The position numbers were made by a program, and so were the translations under genes. A DNA stretch of 5,900 nt from an uncultured Eggerthella sp. GTDB lineage: Bacteria > Actinomycetota > Coriobacteriia > Coriobacteriales > Eggerthellaceae. This document shows positions 5,654 to 5,900 of the stretch, piece by piece. The stretch is taken from the NCBI GenBank assembly GCA_902470405.1, contig CABRGJ010000063.1, forward strand, positions 1 through 5,900, given 5' to 3'. The notes under the pieces were generated by a model. It was not told the DNA's origin. It ran no database searches and saw only the letters and a program-made list of their open reading frames with translations. Numbering within the stretch: the stretch's first letter is position 1; every line of letters begins with the position of its first letter.

Positions 5654-5900
5654 ATGAATATATTCTCCACAATGGCAGAGGACATCCGTACCGTACAAGC
5701 GACCGATCCTGCTGCTCCCTCGAAATTTCTCATCTGGCTTACTTATCCCGGTCTTCAGGCCCGTTGGGCCCATGTCATCAATCACTGGCTCTGGAAGAAG
5801 GGCCTTCGTGGTCTAGCGCGCTATCTTTCTCAGTGCGCGCGTTTCTGGACGGGTGTCGAGATTCATCCGGGCGCTCAGATCGGACGCCGTTTCTTCATCG
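5654..5900 (+). CDS. cysE: Serine O-acetyltransferase, N-terminal part (runs off the window)
   Basis: The enzyme acetylates L-serine with acetyl-CoA to O-acetylserine, the precursor of cysteine, in the cytoplasm. Eighty-two codons are visible. They show the helical N-terminal domain of the short EpsC/NifP-like type: DPAA (18-21), [10 protein letters not shown] (31-40), [17 protein letters not shown] (44-60). The first left-handed beta-helix turn follows, [17 protein letters not shown] (66-82). The catalytic histidine and acetyl-CoA sites lie beyond the window. No T-box leader can be seen. The gene follows ispF in the same direction after 109 bases, so it may be read both from an ispD-side transcript and from its own promoter. 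A cysS gene downstream would be typical but cannot be checked here. Confidence 0.93.
   Translation, partial: MNIFSTMAEDIRTVQATDPAAPSKFLIWLTYPGLQARWAHVINHWLWKKGLRGLARYLSQCARFWTGVEIHPGAQIGRRFFI

Noticed and set aside
5549..5785. 78-codon minus-strand frame over the cysE start
   Set aside because: It is antisense to a clear cysE N-terminus and has no ribosome binding site or family signature.

Overview
The window is a housekeeping segment of a moderate-GC bacterial chromosome. It is densely coding: four complete genes, the last codons of a gene on the left edge and the first 82 codons of a gene on the right edge. It suggests an actinobacterium, and most likely class Coriobacteriia (Eggerthella/Cryptobacterium relatives). 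That is inferred from a lysyl-tRNA synthetase tail directly followed by an actinobacterial/Gram-positive type ClpC, plus a nearby ispD-ispF-cysE order and near 50-55% GC as judged by eye. No 16S rRNA or other phylogenetic marker is present to prove it.

Layout, left to right: (1) 1-45, C-terminus of lysyl-tRNA synthetase (lysS), followed after 14 bases, with a strong Shine-Dalgarno, by clpC (60-2681), the two-AAA+-ring unfoldase of the ClpCP protease. (2) On the minus strand, ending only 3 bases from the clpC stop, a 421-residue DHA1-type major facilitator exporter (3950-2685). (3) A 239-base divergent intergenic region (3951-4189) that holds an inverted repeat and two adjacent 9-base-period direct repeats, and no convincing gene. 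(4) ispD (4190-5032) and ispF (5029-5544), overlapping by ATGA, which encode the third and fifth enzymes of the methylerythritol phosphate (MEP) isoprenoid pathway. (5) A 109-base gap with a GC-rich hairpin and an imperfect dyad, then the start of cysE (5654 to the window end), serine O-acetyltransferase, the first committed step of cysteine synthesis.

How the genes relate: lysS-clpC is probably one transcription unit joining translation and protein quality control. IspD makes CDP-methylerythritol, which IspE (not in the window) phosphorylates, and IspF cyclises the product, so the overlap of ispD and ispF makes sense as coupled expression. cysE follows in the same direction but after its own gap, so it may have its own promoter. 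The exporter is isolated and oppositely oriented and looks like an accessory gene set between conserved blocks.

I did not find a novel system. There is no CRISPR array, insertion sequence, tRNA or rRNA. The points most worth checking are small: putative operator-like repeats in the divergent region, the dyad before cysE, a 46-residue N-terminal extension on IspD, a retained phosphoarginine-type pocket in ClpC with no local ctsR/mcsAB genes, and an unusually tight convergent junction.
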